Shown here: one piece after another, positions 1 to 9,682 of the stretch
Position numbering within the stretch: position 1 is the stretch's first letter
Layout of the letters: each line of letters opens with the position of its first letter
From: Corynebacterium kefirresidentii
GTDB taxonomy: Bacteria; Actinomycetota; Actinomycetes; Mycobacteriales; Mycobacteriaceae
Direction of reading: 5' to 3'
DNA length: 64,000 nucleotides
Assembly (NCBI GenBank): GCA_002154655.1
Contig: NGUZ01000003.1
Location: 62,001 to 126,000, forward strand
Notes under the pieces: model-generated
Seen by the model: only the letters and a program-made list of their open reading frames with translations
What the model was told of the DNA's origin: nothing
The model's database searches: none
Position numbers and translations under genes: made by a program

Positions 1-3000
1 CCCCGCTGGACCATATTGCGGACTACAAGGGCGGCGAAGAGCGCCAGCTCAAGGGAATGTTCAAGGCCATTGCTAAGAACATGGAAGAGTCCCTGGAGAT
101 TCCTACCGCTACCACCGTGCGCGATATGCCGGTCAAGCTCATGTGGGAAAACCGCTCCATGATCAATGACCACCTCAAGCGCACCCGCGGTGGCAAGATC
201 TCCTTTACCCACATCATCGGCTACGCCATGGTCAAGGCCGTGCAGCTGCACCCAGATATGAACGTGCGCTACGAGTTCAAGGATGGCAAGCCTTTTGTCA
301 TCCAGCCCGAGCACATCAACCTGGGCCTAGCCATTGACCTCCCGCAGAAGGACGGCTCCCGCGCGCTGGTCGTTGCCGCCATTAAGGAGTGCGAGACCAA
401 GTCCTTCTCCGAGTTTGTTGCGGCATATGAGGACATTGTTACCCGTTCCCGCAAGAACAAGCTCACCATGGATGACTTCTCTGGTGTGACCATTAACCTC
501 ACCAACCCGGGCGGCATCGGCACCCGCCACTCCATCGCCCGCCTGACTAAGGGCGCGGGCTCCATCATCGGCGTGGGCTCTATGGATTACCCGGCCGAGT
601 TCGCCGGTGCTTCCGCAGATCGCTTGGCTGACCTAGGCGTAGGCCGCCTGGTTACCTTGACCTCCACCTATGACCACCGCGTTATCCAGGGTGCAGAGTC
701 CGGCGAATTCTTGCGCACCATTGGCCAGCTGCTTGTCGACGGCGCGTTCTGGGACGACCTCTTCTCCTCCATGGGCGTGCCTTATGAGCCATTCCGTTGG
801 GCACAGGACGTGCCGAACTCCGGCGTGGACAAGAACACCCGCGTCATGCAGCTCATCGAGTCCTACCGCTCCCGCGGCCACCTGCTGGCCGATACCAACC
901 CGCTGGGCTGGGTACAGCCGGGCCTGCCTAACCCGGATCACCGCGACCTCGACATTGCGACCCACGGCCTCACCATTTGGGATCTGGACCGCACCTTCAA
1001 CGTCGGTGGCTTTGGCGGCAAGGAGCAGATGACTCTGCGCGAGGTGCTGTCCCGCCTGCGCGCCGCCTATACCTTGAAGGTCGGCTCCGAGTACACCCAC
1101 ATCTTGGACCGTGATGAGCGCAGCTGGCTGCAGGACCGCCTCGAGGCTGGCATGCCTAAGCCCACCAATGCGGAGCAGAAGTACATCCTGCAGAAGGTTA
1201 ATGCCGCCGAGGCATTCGAGAACTTCTTGCAGACCAAGTATGTAGGCCAGAAGCGCTTCTCCCTCGAGGGCGCTGAGACCCTCATCCCGCTGCTGGATTC
1301 CATCATCGATACCGCTGCCGGCCAGGATTTGGACGAGGTCGTCATCGGCATGCCGCACCGCGGCCGCCTGAACGTCCTGTTCAACATCGTGGGCAAGCCG
1401 CTGGCCGATATCTTCGGCGAGTTCGACGGCAACTACAAGGGCGGCCAGCTCGGCGGCTCCGGCGACGTTAAGTACCACTTGGGTTCCGAGGGCCACCACC
1501 TCCAGATGTTCGGCGATGGCGAAATCAAGGTCACCCTTGCCGCCAACCCGTCCCACCTCGAGGCCGTGGACCCAGTCATGGAAGGCATCGCGCGCGCTAA
1601 GCAGGACATTTTGGACAAGGGCCCAGAGGGCCACACCGTTGTTCCGGTCATGCTCCACGGCGATGCATCCTTCACCGGCCTGGGCATCGTCCAGGAGACC
1701 ATCAACCTGTCCCAGCTGCGCGGTTATACCAACGGCGGCACCGTCCACATCGTGGTTAATAACCAGGTGGGCTTCACCACTACCCCGGATTCCGGCCGTT
1801 CCACCCACTACGCCACCGACTTGGCCAAGGGCTTCGACTGCCCGGTCTTCCACGTCAATGGCGACGACCCAGAGGCTGTTGTTTGGGTGGGCCAGATGGC
1901 TGCCGAGTACCGCCGCCAGTTTGGCAAGGATGTCTTCATCGACCTCATGGTCTACCGCCTGCGCGGTCACAATGAGGCCGATGACCCATCCATGACCCAG
2001 CCGGAGCTCTACTCTGTCATCGACGAGCACAAGGCAGTGCGCGAGCACTACACCAACGACCTCATCGGCCGTGGTGACCTCTCCGCCGAAGACGCCGAAG
2101 CAGCCGCACGTGACTTCCACGATCAGATGGAGTCCGTCTTTGCCGAGCACAAGGAAGCTGGCAAGGCTCGCCCGAAGGAGCAGACTGGCATCACCTCCTC
2201 CCAGGAGCTCACCCGCGGCCTGGATACCTCCATCACCGCCGAGGAACTCGCCGAGCTGGGTGCCGCCTATGGCAACCCACCAGAGGACTTCGAGTACCAC
2301 AAGCGTGTGGGCAAGGTAGCCAAGGATCGCGAGAAGTCCTCTCGTGAGGGCGGCATCGACTGGGGCTGGGGCGAACTCATCGCCTTCGGTTCCCTGGCCG
2401 GCGAGGGCAAGGTCGTCCGCCTGGCCGGCGAGGATTCCCGCCGCGGCACCTTCACCCAGCGCCACGCAGTCGCTTTCGACCCACGCAACGGCAATGAGTA
2501 CAACCCGATGCACGCCATCGCCGCTTCTAAGGGCAACGGTGGCAAGTTCATGGTCTACAACTCCGCGCTGACCGAGTACGCTGGCATGGGCTTCGAATAC
2601 GGCTACACCGTGGGCAACCCAGACGCCCTCGTGGCGTGGGAGGCACAGTTCGGTGACTTCGCCAACGGCGCCCAGACGATTATCGATGAGTACATCTCCT
2701 CCGGTGAGGCCAAGTGGGGCCAGCTGTCCAGCCTGGTGCTCCTCCTGCCGCACGGCTACGAGGGCCAGGGTCCGGACCACTCCTCCGCCCGCATTGAGCG
2801 CTACCTGCAGCTGTGCGCTGAGGGCTCGATGACCGTGGCTCAGCCTTCCACCCCGGCTAACCACTTCCACCTGCTACGCCGCCAGGCACTCGGTGAGATG
2901 AAGCGTCCATTGGTTGTCTTCACCCCGAAGTCCATGCTGCGCAACAAGGCGGCCACCTCCGCCGTGGAAGACTTCACCGAGGTCAAGCGCTTCCAGTCCG

Positions 3001-3419
3001 TTATCAACGATCCGAACTACGTTGACGTTGACGGCAAGAAGGTTGGCGATACCGACAAGGTCAAGACCATCATGCTGGTCTCCGGCAAGCTGTACTGGGA
3101 TCTGGAGAAGAAGCGCGAGGCCGACGGCCGCGATGACATCGCCATCGTCCGCGTGGAGATGCTTCACCCGATTCCGTTCAACCGCCTGCGCGAGGCATTT
3201 GAGGCTTACCCGAATGCCACCCAGGTTCGCTTCGTACAGGACGAGCCGGCCAACCAGGGCCCATGGCCGTTCTACAACGAGCACCTGCGCACCCTGATCC
3301 CAGATATGCCTGAGATGGTTCGCGTTTCCCGCCGTGCCCAGTCCTCGACTGCTACCGGCAATGCCAAGGTGCACCAGATTGAGCAGAAGAACCTGCTGGA
3401 AGAGGCTTTTGACGTCTAG
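1..3419 (+). CDS. odhA: 2-oxoglutarate dehydrogenase E1 with fused acyltransferase domain (OdhA/Kgd), 5'-truncated
   Basis: E1 component of the 2-oxoglutarate dehydrogenase complex in the TCA cycle; in Corynebacteriales it carries an E2-like succinyltransferase domain fused to the thiamine-diphosphate E1 part. The reading frame is open from base 3, so the start lies upstream of the window; about 1138 residues are present. Roughly the first 240 visible residues are the acyltransferase part, with its end motif TYDHRVIQGAESG. The E1 part follows, with the ThDP region HGDASFTGLG and VVNNQVGF and the HRGRLNVL segment. The family is usually about 1220-1250 residues, so roughly the first 100 are missing. 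In C. glutamicum activity is restrained by the FHA protein OdhI; nothing here shows that directly. A strong terminator follows. Confidence 0.97.
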   Translation, partial: PLDHIADYKGGEERQLKGMFKAIAKNMEESLEIPTATTVRDMPVKLMWENRSMINDHLKRTRGGKISFTHIIGYAMVKAVQLHPDMNVRYEFKDGKPFVIQPEHINLGLAIDLPQKDGSRALVVAAIKECETKSFSEFVAAYEDIVTRSRKNKLTMDDFSGVTINLTNPGGIGTRHSIARLTKGAGSIIGVGSMDYPAEFAGASADRLADLGVGRLVTLTSTYDHRVIQGAESGEFLRTIGQLLVDGAFWDDLFSSMGVPYEPFRWAQDVPNSGVDKNTRVMQLIESYRSRGHLLADTNPLGWVQPGLPNPDHRDLDIATHGLTIWDLDRTFNVGGFGGKEQMTLREVLSRLRAAYTLKVGSEYTHILDRDERSWLQDRLEAGMPKPTNAEQKYILQKVNAAEAFENFLQTKYVGQKRFSLEGAETLIPLLDSIIDTAAGQDLDEVVIGMPHRGRLNVLFNIVGKPLADIFGEFDGNYKGGQLGGSGDVKYHLGSEGHHLQMFGDGEIKVTLAANPSHLEAVDPVMEGIARAKQDILDKGPEGHTVVPVMLHGDASFTGLGIVQETINLSQLRGYTNGGTVHIVVNNQVGFTTTPDSGRSTHYATDLAKGFDCPVFHVNGDDPEAVVWVGQMAAEYRRQFGKDVFIDLMVYRLRGHNEADDPSMTQPELYSVIDEHKAVREHYTNDLIGRGDLSAEDAEAAARDFHDQMESVFAEHKEAGKARPKEQTGITSSQELTRGLDTSITAEELAELGAAYGNPPEDFEYHKRVGKVAKDREKSSREGGIDWGWGELIAFGSLAGEGKVVRLAGEDSRRGTFTQRHAVAFDPRNGNEYNPMHAIAASKGNGGKFMVYNSALTEYAGMGFEYGYTVGNPDALVAWEAQFGDFANGAQTIIDEYISSGEAKWGQLSSLVLLLPHGYEGQGPDHSSARIERYLQLCAEGSMTVAQPSTPANHFHLLRRQALGEMKRPLVVFTPKSMLRNKAATSAVEDFTEVKRFQSVINDPNYVDVDGKKVGDTDKVKTIMLVSGKLYWDLEKKREADGRDDIAIVRVEMLHPIPFNRLREAFEAYPNATQVRFVQDEPANQGPWPFYNEHLRTLIPDMPEMVRVSRRAQSSTATGNAKVHQIEQKNLLEEAFDV

Positions 3420-3439
3420 TCACCTCTGCCCCGTTTAAG

Positions 3440-3467
3440 CCCCAGTGAGGACTCCTCACTGGGGTTT
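3440..3467 (+). terminator. Rho-independent terminator of odhA
   Basis: A perfect 11-bp stem, CCCCAGTGAGG paired with CCTCACTGGGG, closes a 3-nt loop (3451-3453). A short T run follows, 20 bp after the odhA stop. Confidence 0.85.
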
Positions 3468-3859
3468 ACTCATGCGGGCCAACGTTCCTCAGGAACTACG
3501 GACTCGGCTCGCTTCTCAACTAGAACTTTCTTCTGACTTGATTCTCCTTGCCTCTCACGTTCTTAGCGCACACTTCACTCCTTTCGCGCTCACGGGGAGT
3601 GCCCGATGCGAGAAAGGTGCGCTGCCGGTGAGCGCGAAGGGAGGGAGTGAGGGTATTGCTGTGCTATGGCCGACCGCGTTCGCAACAGCACCGTTGATGG
3701 GACCTGCTGAATTGTTCGGGAATTGGCATCTACGTCAATCTCGAAGGCTTTGGGCGCCGTTCAGATAACCACGAGCTGTCGGGCCCGTTGATTTTACTTG
3801 ACTTGGTGGTTTCCGAGTTGTCGACGCCTGGAAACTTTCGCCTACCCGCCAAAGAAAAA
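3468..3859. other. Non-coding gap with one copy of the intergenic inverted repeat
   Basis: About 390 bp between the odhA terminator and the convergent lipoprotein gene. An open frame crosses part of it, but has no ribosome binding site and no recognisable protein pattern, so it is not called. The only structure seen is the repeat copy at 3576-3649. Confidence 0.6.
3576..3649. repeat. GCGCTCAC/GTGAGCGC inverted repeat, copy 1
   Basis: The left arm CACTCCTTTCGCGCTCACGG and right arm CCGGTGAGCGCGAAGG (followed by GAGGGAGTG) form an imperfect inverted repeat about 74 bp long. The same arms recur at four other intergenic sites in the window. Confidence 0.75.
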
Positions 3860-4603
3860 CTATTTGGAGCCTCCGGTGAGATCAGACCCACCGGAAGAAT
3901 CTGAGTCGCCTTCCTCATCGAGCATTTTCGTGCCGGAGCCGTGCAGCCACGTGCGAACCACTTTTGCCACGTCGCCTTTTTGCTCTGCCTCTTGCGCCAA
4001 TTCAGAGATGTCTTTTCGCGTGATGAACTTCGTCAATGAAGCTACAGATTGGCGTTCCTCGCGGTCCAAGAGATCATCCTGGTAGAGCGCCACAAAATTC
4101 TCGGGGAGCTTTGGCTCCGCGTCCTCACAGCCAGTGGCGCTGGATGGTTCCACCGCGGCTAGGTCGCCTGGAAGTGCAGACATTAAAGCGATGTGAGTAC
4201 GCGCCAGGTAGTCCTCGCCGCCGGGTTGGGAGGATTGCTGAGCTTTTCTATAGTCCTTGGATACTTCCCGCGCCTCACCGGGATTGAGAACGCTGAGAAA
4301 AGCCCCCGTGCAGCCGACATAAAAATTACCATTAGGGTTCAAATAGCGACCGGACTTAGACTCTTGGAAAATATCCTCCCTAACAAGGGAGGCCTCACGC
4401 CCCTGTCTGATCAGCTCTTGGCGAAAGATCTCCGCCAGCACTACTTGGTCGGTCTCACCAGCATCTACCATGATGCCAACGGGGGCACGCTTAACATTAT
4501 CCGCATAAGGATCTCCATCAAACTGGGAGGAGCAGCCGGTAAGCAGCATGGCAGAGAGCACCACGCCAGCAATGGCGTGGGCAGGGCGGGCACAGCTGCG
4601 CAT
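3860..4603 (-). CDS. Putative lipoprotein, function unknown
   Basis: The 247-residue product starts with a lipoprotein signal peptide: basic N-terminus (MRSCARPAHA), hydrophobic core AIAGVVLSAMLL and lipobox LTGC, giving lipidated Cys24. It should be anchored on the outer face of the cytoplasmic membrane. The early mature part (VGIMVDAGETDQVVLAEIF) loosely recalls the first strand and helix of periplasmic binding proteins, but I cannot assign a family. The C-terminus is low-complexity Ser/Gly/Asp. AGGAG lies about 12 nt upstream of the ATG. It is convergent with odhA and divergent from mrp. I do not recognise the gene; the membrane location is the firm part. Confidence 0.75.
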   Translation of the reverse strand: MRSCARPAHAIAGVVLSAMLLTGCSSQFDGDPYADNVKRAPVGIMVDAGETDQVVLAEIFRQELIRQGREASLVREDIFQESKSGRYLNPNGNFYVGCTGAFLSVLNPGEAREVSKDYRKAQQSSQPGGEDYLARTHIALMSALPGDLAAVEPSSATGCEDAEPKLPENFVALYQDDLLDREERQSVASLTKFITRKDISELAQEAEQKGDVAKVVRTWLHGSGTKMLDEEGDSDSSGGSDLTGGSK

Positions 4604-4708
4604 GGCGATACTATTCTCCTTCAGATTGGCGGCGCTCGAGCGTCTAGATGATTCTACACCGAGGGCGTGTTTACCTCCTGTTGCGGCCCGACTAAGATGG
4701 CAAGGGTT

Positions 4709-5839
4709 ATGTCTAGCGTTATTACTGAATCCGCCGTACGCGAGGCACTTTCCCGCGTTGAAGATCCCGAAATCGGGCGCCCTATCACCGAGCTCAACAT
4801 GGTGAAATCAGTTTCTGTCACCGGAAACGATGTAGCCGTAGAAATTTACCTCACCATCGCTGGCTGCCCCATGAAATCCACCATCGAGTCCAATACTCGC
4901 GCAGCAGTAGAGGATATCGAAGGCGTAGGAAACGTCACCGTGACGATGGAAGCCATGAGTGATGAGCAGCGCCGCGAGCTGAAAAAGAAGCTTCGTGGCG
5001 GCCAAGCTGAGCCGGAAATCCCGTTTGCCAAGCCAGAATCCACCACGCGAGTCTTTGCGGTGGCTTCTGGCAAGGGCGGCGTCGGCAAGTCCTCGATGAC
5101 GGTAAATCTCGCCGCGGCGCTGGTGCACAAGGGGCTTAAAGTCGGCATCGTCGATGCCGATATTTACGGCCACTCTGTTCCTAATCTGCTGGGCTGCACC
5201 GATGGCCCGACCGTTCTCGATGATGAGATGCTTTTGCCCCCGATTTCCCACGGCATTAAGCACATCTCCATCGGGCAATTCGTCGAAGGCAACGCCCCTG
5301 TGGTCTGGCGCGGACCTATGCTCCACCGTGCATTGCAGCAGTTCTTGGCCGACGTTTTCTGGGGTGACCTAGACGTTCTCTTGCTGGATCTGCCTCCAGG
5401 CACAGGCGATATCGCCCTGTCCGTAGCCCAGCTCATCCCTAATGCGGAGCTACTTATCGTAACCACCCCGCAGGCCGCGGCCGCCGAGGTGGCAGAGCGT
5501 GCCGGGTCTATCTCCCAGCAGACGCGCCAGCGCGTGGCCGGCGTGATTGAGAATATGGGTGCTATGGTCATGCCGGATGGTTCCACCATGGATGTCTTTG
5601 GTACCGGCGGCGGACAGATTGTGGCCGATCGCCTCGGCGTCATTCTTGGCCATGAGGTTCCACTGCTGGCTTCGGTGCCTCTGGATCCCACCCTGCGCAG
5701 CGGTGGCGATGCCGGCACTCCGATCGTTATAGATGCCCCCGAGTCCCCCGCCGCCCAACAGATCCAGGCGGTGGCCGATAAACTGGCCATCCGCTCCGAT
5801 TCCCTAGTGGGCAAAAACCTGAACTTGGGCGTGAACTAG
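4709..5839 (+). CDS. mrp: Mrp/NBP35-type P-loop ATPase, iron-sulfur cluster carrier (ApbC family)
   Basis: Mrp proteins are cytoplasmic ATPases that carry or deliver Fe-S clusters. The 376-residue product has an N-terminal MIP18/DUF59 domain (about residues 1-80, with DPEIGRPITELNMV) and a deviant Walker A motif GKGGVGKSS near residue 130, followed by the DLPPGTGD segment. The CxxC cluster-binding pair of E. coli ApbC is absent: the equivalent stretch reads MVMPDGSTMDVFGTGGG, as I recall it also does in mycobacterial Mrp. I chose the ATG at 4709 (MSSVITESAV) over upstream in-frame codons because family alignment begins there. TAAGAT at 4693-4698 would place transcription almost at that ATG, so the mRNA may be leaderless. 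Confidence 0.93.
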   Translation: MSSVITESAVREALSRVEDPEIGRPITELNMVKSVSVTGNDVAVEIYLTIAGCPMKSTIESNTRAAVEDIEGVGNVTVTMEAMSDEQRRELKKKLRGGQAEPEIPFAKPESTTRVFAVASGKGGVGKSSMTVNLAAALVHKGLKVGIVDADIYGHSVPNLLGCTDGPTVLDDEMLLPPISHGIKHISIGQFVEGNAPVVWRGPMLHRALQQFLADVFWGDLDVLLLDLPPGTGDIALSVAQLIPNAELLIVTTPQAAAAEVAERAGSISQQTRQRVAGVIENMGAMVMPDGSTMDVFGTGGGQIVADRLGVILGHEVPLLASVPLDPTLRSGGDAGTPIVIDAPESPAAQQIQAVADKLAIRSDSLVGKNLNLGVN

Positions 5840-5842
5840 CCC

Positions 5843-6373
5843 CTAGGTTACATCTTCCCACATGCCGCCGCCGGTGGATTCTTCCCCACCGCGCGGCGGT
5901 TTCTTTTCGGTCGCGGGCTGCTCCGTCGATTGCGGTTGCGAAGCTGCGGCGCGCTGCTGCGGCTGTTCGGCAAAAACCTGGGAATAGTCGAAGCTTGGGC
6001 GCTGTTGCGGTTGTTGCTGTTCCGGCTCCTTGGGAGCGGTATTGCTCTTAATATCTTCTGCCATCTTCTGGGGATTGAAATCATCCCAGGCGGATTCGTC
6101 GCCGTCGAAAAGCGCCTTGGTGATTGCGCCCTTCGGCCCCAGACGCGTCCACTGCGCGGCTTGGGTAAGCGGGCCACGGATATCATCAAATTCCGAGGTG
6201 ATAGAGCCCATCTCCCCATTGAGCTCCGCCTTGGCATTATTGATGGCCTTCCGCGCCGCATAAATGGCTGCGCGCACGTCCTTAATCACCTCAGGCATGC
6301 GTTCTGGGCCGATGACGATGATGCCCAAGAGCACAATGACGAAAATCTCGGGCCAACCAATGGAAGAAAACAC
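5843..6373 (-). CDS. tatB: Twin-arginine translocase subunit TatB
   Basis: TatB takes part in receiving folded twin-arginine substrates before transport across the cytoplasmic membrane. The 176-residue protein starts with a membrane helix ([20 protein letters not shown]) followed by the hallmark [13 protein letters not shown] and an amphipathic helix rich in Ala and Lys. The C-terminal half is a Gln/Pro/Glu-rich tail. It follows sigE and the anti-sigma gene in the same direction, an order conserved in mycobacteria and corynebacteria, and converges with mrp (stop codons 3 bp apart). TatA and TatC are not in this window. Confidence 0.95.
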   Translation of the reverse strand: MFSSIGWPEIFVIVLLGIIVIGPERMPEVIKDVRAAIYAARKAINNAKAELNGEMGSITSEFDDIRGPLTQAAQWTRLGPKGAITKALFDGDESAWDDFNPQKMAEDIKSNTAPKEPEQQQPQQRPSFDYSQVFAEQPQQRAAASQPQSTEQPATEKKPPRGGEESTGGGMWEDVT

Positions 6374-6396
6374 GCTTAAATACTAGTCCTTCGCTC

Positions 6397-6846
6397 TTAG
6401 CCGCGCTGATTGTGCTTGATTGCGCGAACCACCATCTCCACCTTGTCCAAGAAGTCCTGCTGGGGCCGGTGCGCTGGCGTTGCTGCATCGGGCCCCGGGG
6501 TTACCCCCTCCGAGGCAATGCCTGCAAGCTTCGCGAGCAAGGACTGCGGCGCCTTGACCGTTGCGGACTCCGCACAGTGGCGCACCCATTCCGAGGCACG
6601 ACGCTGCTGATGCACATCCGCGCGGCATTCAGCGCAGTGCACCAGGTGAATGCGCACACGGTGCATAAATTTTGGCTCCATCTCGCCGTCCACAAAGGCA
6701 ACAACCGCCTCTGGGCCCAAATGCCCGATGGTATCGCTACGCCGCGCCTTGGCCTTCGCCCTATCGCGAGCCTTGGCTTGGGCGGCATCAAATCCGCCGT
6801 GCACGCTCAGCGTGGACAAGGTTCGGCGTCCTCGCAGCGAGTCCAT
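6397..6846 (-). CDS. cseE: Zinc-binding anti-sigma factor for SigE (CseE/RseA-type)
   Basis: Anti-sigma factor of the zinc-associated (ZAS) class, expected to bind and hold SigE inactive until envelope stress. The 149-residue product has the signature HLVHCAECR (H..xC..C) in its middle and a helical C-terminus ending near VVRAIKHN. I start it at 6846 (MDSLRGRRT) because a strong GGAGGAGGG (6851-6859) lies just upstream; an in-frame codon at 6879 would bury that site in the coding region. It sits directly after sigE and before tatB, as Rv1222/RseA does in M. tuberculosis. Function is inferred from family and neighbour; no transmembrane segment is seen. Confidence 0.9.
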   Translation of the reverse strand: MDSLRGRRTLSTLSVHGGFDAAQAKARDRAKAKARRSDTIGHLGPEAVVAFVDGEMEPKFMHRVRIHLVHCAECRADVHQQRRASEWVRHCAESATVKAPQSLLAKLAGIASEGVTPGPDAATPAHRPQQDFLDKVEMVVRAIKHNQRG

Positions 6847-6930
6847 CGATCCCTCCTCCACTAGTTGCTCGGCCTTCATTGACGCGGAAAGTCCCCGCCG
6901 GCAGCGGGGACTATGCAGTTTCTCTAAAGT

Positions 6931-7569
6931 TTAGCGCGTACGCAGCAGCATGCGCGTTTCCGCATTGGTTTGCGCCTCTTTTTCTAGCGCCGCGCGTAAC
7001 TGGGAACGGCCGCGGTGGATGCGCGAGCGCACCGTACCCATCTTGACACCAAGGGTCTCTGCAATCTCGTCATAGCTCATCCCAACGACATCGCACAAGA
7101 CCACGGCCACGCGGAAATCGGGAGCCAGCCCGTCGAGCGCGGACTGCAAAGCTGGATCCAGGTTAGCCACGGAATAAGCCTGCTCCGGGGTCATATCCGT
7201 ACCAGGAACGCGTTCATAATCCTCCGGCAGGGCCTCCATGCGGATCTTGGAACGGTGACGCACCATATCCAAAAAGAGGTTAGTGGTAATACGGTGCAAC
7301 CAGCCTTCAAACGTTCCGGCTTGATACTTGTCCAAGGAGCGGAAGACGCGCATGAAGGTTTCCTGGGTGAGGTCCTCGGCGTCATGCTGATTGCCGGACA
7401 GGCGATAAGCCAAGCGGTAGACCCCATCGGCGTGCTCGGCCACAAGGTCACCCCAAGCGGGCATGTCGCCCGTGCCAGCATCGAATGCTGCGGTACCGGT
7501 CAACTCTGCCTCAGAGGTTGCAGGTTGAAGGGATTCGGCATCGCGCTTCATCTTTGTCATGCATGTCAT
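6931..7569 (-). CDS. sigE: ECF RNA polymerase sigma factor SigE
   Basis: Extracytoplasmic-function sigma factor that directs RNA polymerase to surface-stress genes. Region 2 is seen as [22 protein letters not shown] with the following [16 protein letters not shown]. Region 4 is [36 protein letters not shown], a helix-turn-helix for the -35 element. The N-terminal 35 residues are low in conservation. Three ATG codons (7569, 7560, 7551) are possible starts; no strong ribosome binding site decides, so the longest form (212 residues) is given. The anti-sigma gene follows with an 84-bp gap. Confidence 0.93.
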   Translation of the reverse strand: MTCMTKMKRDAESLQPATSEAELTGTAAFDAGTGDMPAWGDLVAEHADGVYRLAYRLSGNQHDAEDLTQETFMRVFRSLDKYQAGTFEGWLHRITTNLFLDMVRHRSKIRMEALPEDYERVPGTDMTPEQAYSVANLDPALQSALDGLAPDFRVAVVLCDVVGMSYDEIAETLGVKMGTVRSRIHRGRSQLRAALEKEAQTNAETRMLLRTR

Positions 7570-7711
7570 CTTTCTACACTCAGCACAGAAACTCCAGCCA
7601 TAGTGCTGATAATATCCTGTGAACCCGTCACATTATCCCCACCGACCACAACCTTGCTGGCTAAGCGCGTTTTTGCCACATTGGCGGACACTTTTCCCTA
7701 TGGTTTATTAC

Positions 7712-8359
7712 GTGACTAATACCGCATACGAAGCACTGCGTTCTTATATCGAGACCACCAGCGAAGCATCCCCGGCCCTAAGTGGCGCACGCGACCACGC
7801 CGCAGAATACGGACTGCCAGTCCCGGATGAATCCACCGGCCAGCTGCTCACCACCCTGACGGCCGCCTCCACTGGTTCCACCGAGCGTCCCCAAGCTGTG
7901 GCCATTACCCCGGCCGCCAATGTAGTGGGCCTCTATGTGCTCGCCGGCATGCCCGATAACGGCATTTTGACCTGCATCGACCCCGAGGCAGAGCACCAGC
8001 GCAGCGCCAAGACCGCATTCCGCGAGGCCGGCTACGCGCCATCCCGCGGCCGTTTTTTGCCATCGCGCCCGCTCGAAGTCATGGGTCGCCTTGCCAACGA
8101 TGCTTATCAGGTCATCTACGCCGACGTCGCCGCGCTCGAGTTACCAGCCATCATCAAGGCCGCGTGGCCACTGCTGCACCAGCGCGGCACATTAGTCCTG
8201 GCTAATTCCTTGCTCGATGGCACGCTTGCCGACGCCTCCCGGACCGACCGCGACACCGCCGCCGCCCGCGAAGCAGACGAGTACCTGCGCGAGCTCGAGG
8301 GGGCGAGCGTAACCCGCTTGCCGCTGGGTTCTGGGCTCACCCTCGTGACGAAGCTCTAG
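7712..8359 (+). CDS. SAM-dependent O-methyltransferase family protein (Rv1220c-like)
   Basis: The 215-residue product resembles the O-methyltransferase family that lies divergent to sigE in actinobacteria. The pattern is an N-terminal helical part ([30 protein letters not shown]), then the cofactor-fold segment [26 protein letters not shown]. Here the usual Gly-rich loop (GTGAGVSG in Rv1220c) reads [12 protein letters not shown], so it is degenerate. Substrate unknown. I start it at GTG 7712: TATGGT at 7699-7704 is a good -10 and would make the mRNA leaderless; an ATG at 7700 overlaps that box. Its stop overlaps the convergent glgC stop by 4 bp. Confidence 0.82.
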   Translation: MTNTAYEALRSYIETTSEASPALSGARDHAAEYGLPVPDESTGQLLTTLTAASTGSTERPQAVAITPAANVVGLYVLAGMPDNGILTCIDPEAEHQRSAKTAFREAGYAPSRGRFLPSRPLEVMGRLANDAYQVIYADVAALELPAIIKAAWPLLHQRGTLVLANSLLDGTLADASRTDRDTAAAREADEYLRELEGASVTRLPLGSGLTLVTKL

Positions 8360-9573
8360 ACCTTCTGATTTTTGCCGACGACGACCACGCCGCCGTCAGA
8401 AACCTTAAAGCGCTCCTCATCACGCTCGCGGTCCACTCCGATAATCGCGCCATCGCTGACGACGACGTTCTTATCTAGGATCGCGCGGCGCACCACTGCA
8501 CCGCGCCCGATACGCACGCCAGGCAGGATCACTGATCCTTCGACCGTAGCTCCGTCGGCCACATGGACATCGGACGCCAGCACTGAATTGCGCACAGTGC
8601 CGCCAGAGACGATGCAGCCTGGGGCCACCATCGACGACTGCGCGATGCCGTTTTGCACGAACTTGGCCGGTGGGAAATTGGAATCATCCGTGGAGTGGAT
8701 CGGCCAATTCTGGTTATAAAGGTTGAAAATCGGGTGCACCGAAATCATGTCCATGTGCGCCTCGTAGAAGGAATCGATGGTGCCGACATCGCGCCAGTAG
8801 CCGTGGTCACGTTCGGTAGCCCCTGGCACCTCATTGGCCATGAAATCGTACACATGCGCCTGTCCCCGCTCCACAAAGTACGGGATAATATCGCCGCCCA
8901 TATCGTGGGCGGAGTCCTCGTTCTTTTCGTCCTCCAAAAGGGCGTCGATAAGCGCCTGCGCTGTAAAGACATAATTGCCCATCGAGGCATAGCTCATATT
9001 CGGATCATCCGGAGTAGCCGGCGGGTCCGCGGGCTTTTCCACGAATTGTGTGATCGTGCCCATGCCATCGGCTTGGATGCAGCCAAAGGCCGTCGCTTCC
9101 GAGCGCGGTACGCGAATACCTGCCACCGAACAATCCAATCCGGTGGCGATATGCTCTTCTACCATCTGTGCCGGATCCATGCGGTATACGTGGTCTGCGC
9201 CAAAGACGATGACATAATCCGGATTCTCGTCATAAATGAGGTTCAGCGACTGCACAATTGCATCTGCCGAGCCGTTGTACCAGCGCTTGCCGCGGCGCTG
9301 CTGGGCGGGCACCGAGGCAATATACTGCGGAGTCGGACCCGCCAAGTTCCACGCCTGGGAAATGTGGCGGTCCAGAGAATGGGACTTGTACTGGGTCAGC
9401 ACCGCAATCTTGAGATAACCGGCATTGACCAGATTGGACAAAACGAAATCAACGAGGCGGTAGGAACCACCGAAGGGCACGGCGGGCTTTGCGCGGTCTT
9501 CGGTCAGGGGGAAAAGGCGCTTTCCCTCACCGCCGGCGAGGACAATGGCTAGGACATTCGGCAGGCTTCTCAC
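8356..9573 (-). CDS. glgC: Glucose-1-phosphate adenylyltransferase (ADP-glucose pyrophosphorylase)
   Basis: Makes ADP-glucose from glucose 1-phosphate and ATP, the first committed step of glycogen synthesis, in the cytoplasm. The N-terminal nucleotidyltransferase motif [24 protein letters not shown], the [10 protein letters not shown] segment and the substrate motif FVEKP are present. The last 120 residues form the left-handed beta-helix ([20 protein letters not shown]). I start at GTG 9573 ([17 protein letters not shown]), giving 405 residues as usual for the family; the open frame runs 44 codons further with no homologous pattern. It diverges from glgA across about 110 bp, which must hold both promoters. 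Confidence 0.95.
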   Translation of the reverse strand: MRSLPNVLAIVLAGGEGKRLFPLTEDRAKPAVPFGGSYRLVDFVLSNLVNAGYLKIAVLTQYKSHSLDRHISQAWNLAGPTPQYIASVPAQQRRGKRWYNGSADAIVQSLNLIYDENPDYVIVFGADHVYRMDPAQMVEEHIATGLDCSVAGIRVPRSEATAFGCIQADGMGTITQFVEKPADPPATPDDPNMSYASMGNYVFTAQALIDALLEDEKNEDSAHDMGGDIIPYFVERGQAHVYDFMANEVPGATERDHGYWRDVGTIDSFYEAHMDMISVHPIFNLYNQNWPIHSTDDSNFPPAKFVQNGIAQSSMVAPGCIVSGGTVRNSVLASDVHVADGATVEGSVILPGVRIGRGAVVRRAILDKNVVVSDGAIIGVDRERDEERFKVSDGGVVVVGKNQKV

Positions 9574-9682
9574 GTTTTCAAACCTATCCGCAAATCCCAC
9601 ATTCCGCAGCAGAACTTTGCACATTTTTACCCCCATCTCGGAATTCTGCACATGACAGCAGAGATACGTATTCTGGGTGGGC

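Noticed and set aside
633..2870. A 745-codon open frame on the minus strand
   Set aside because: It is the antisense of odhA, whose forward frame has unmistakable family motifs; GC-rich codon bias opens the opposite frame.
3445..3768. A 107-codon frame after odhA
   Set aside because: It crosses the odhA terminator and a repeat copy, and has no ribosome binding site or family pattern.
8653..9552. 299-codon plus-strand frame inside glgC
   Set aside because: Antisense shadow of glgC, which has full family motifs.
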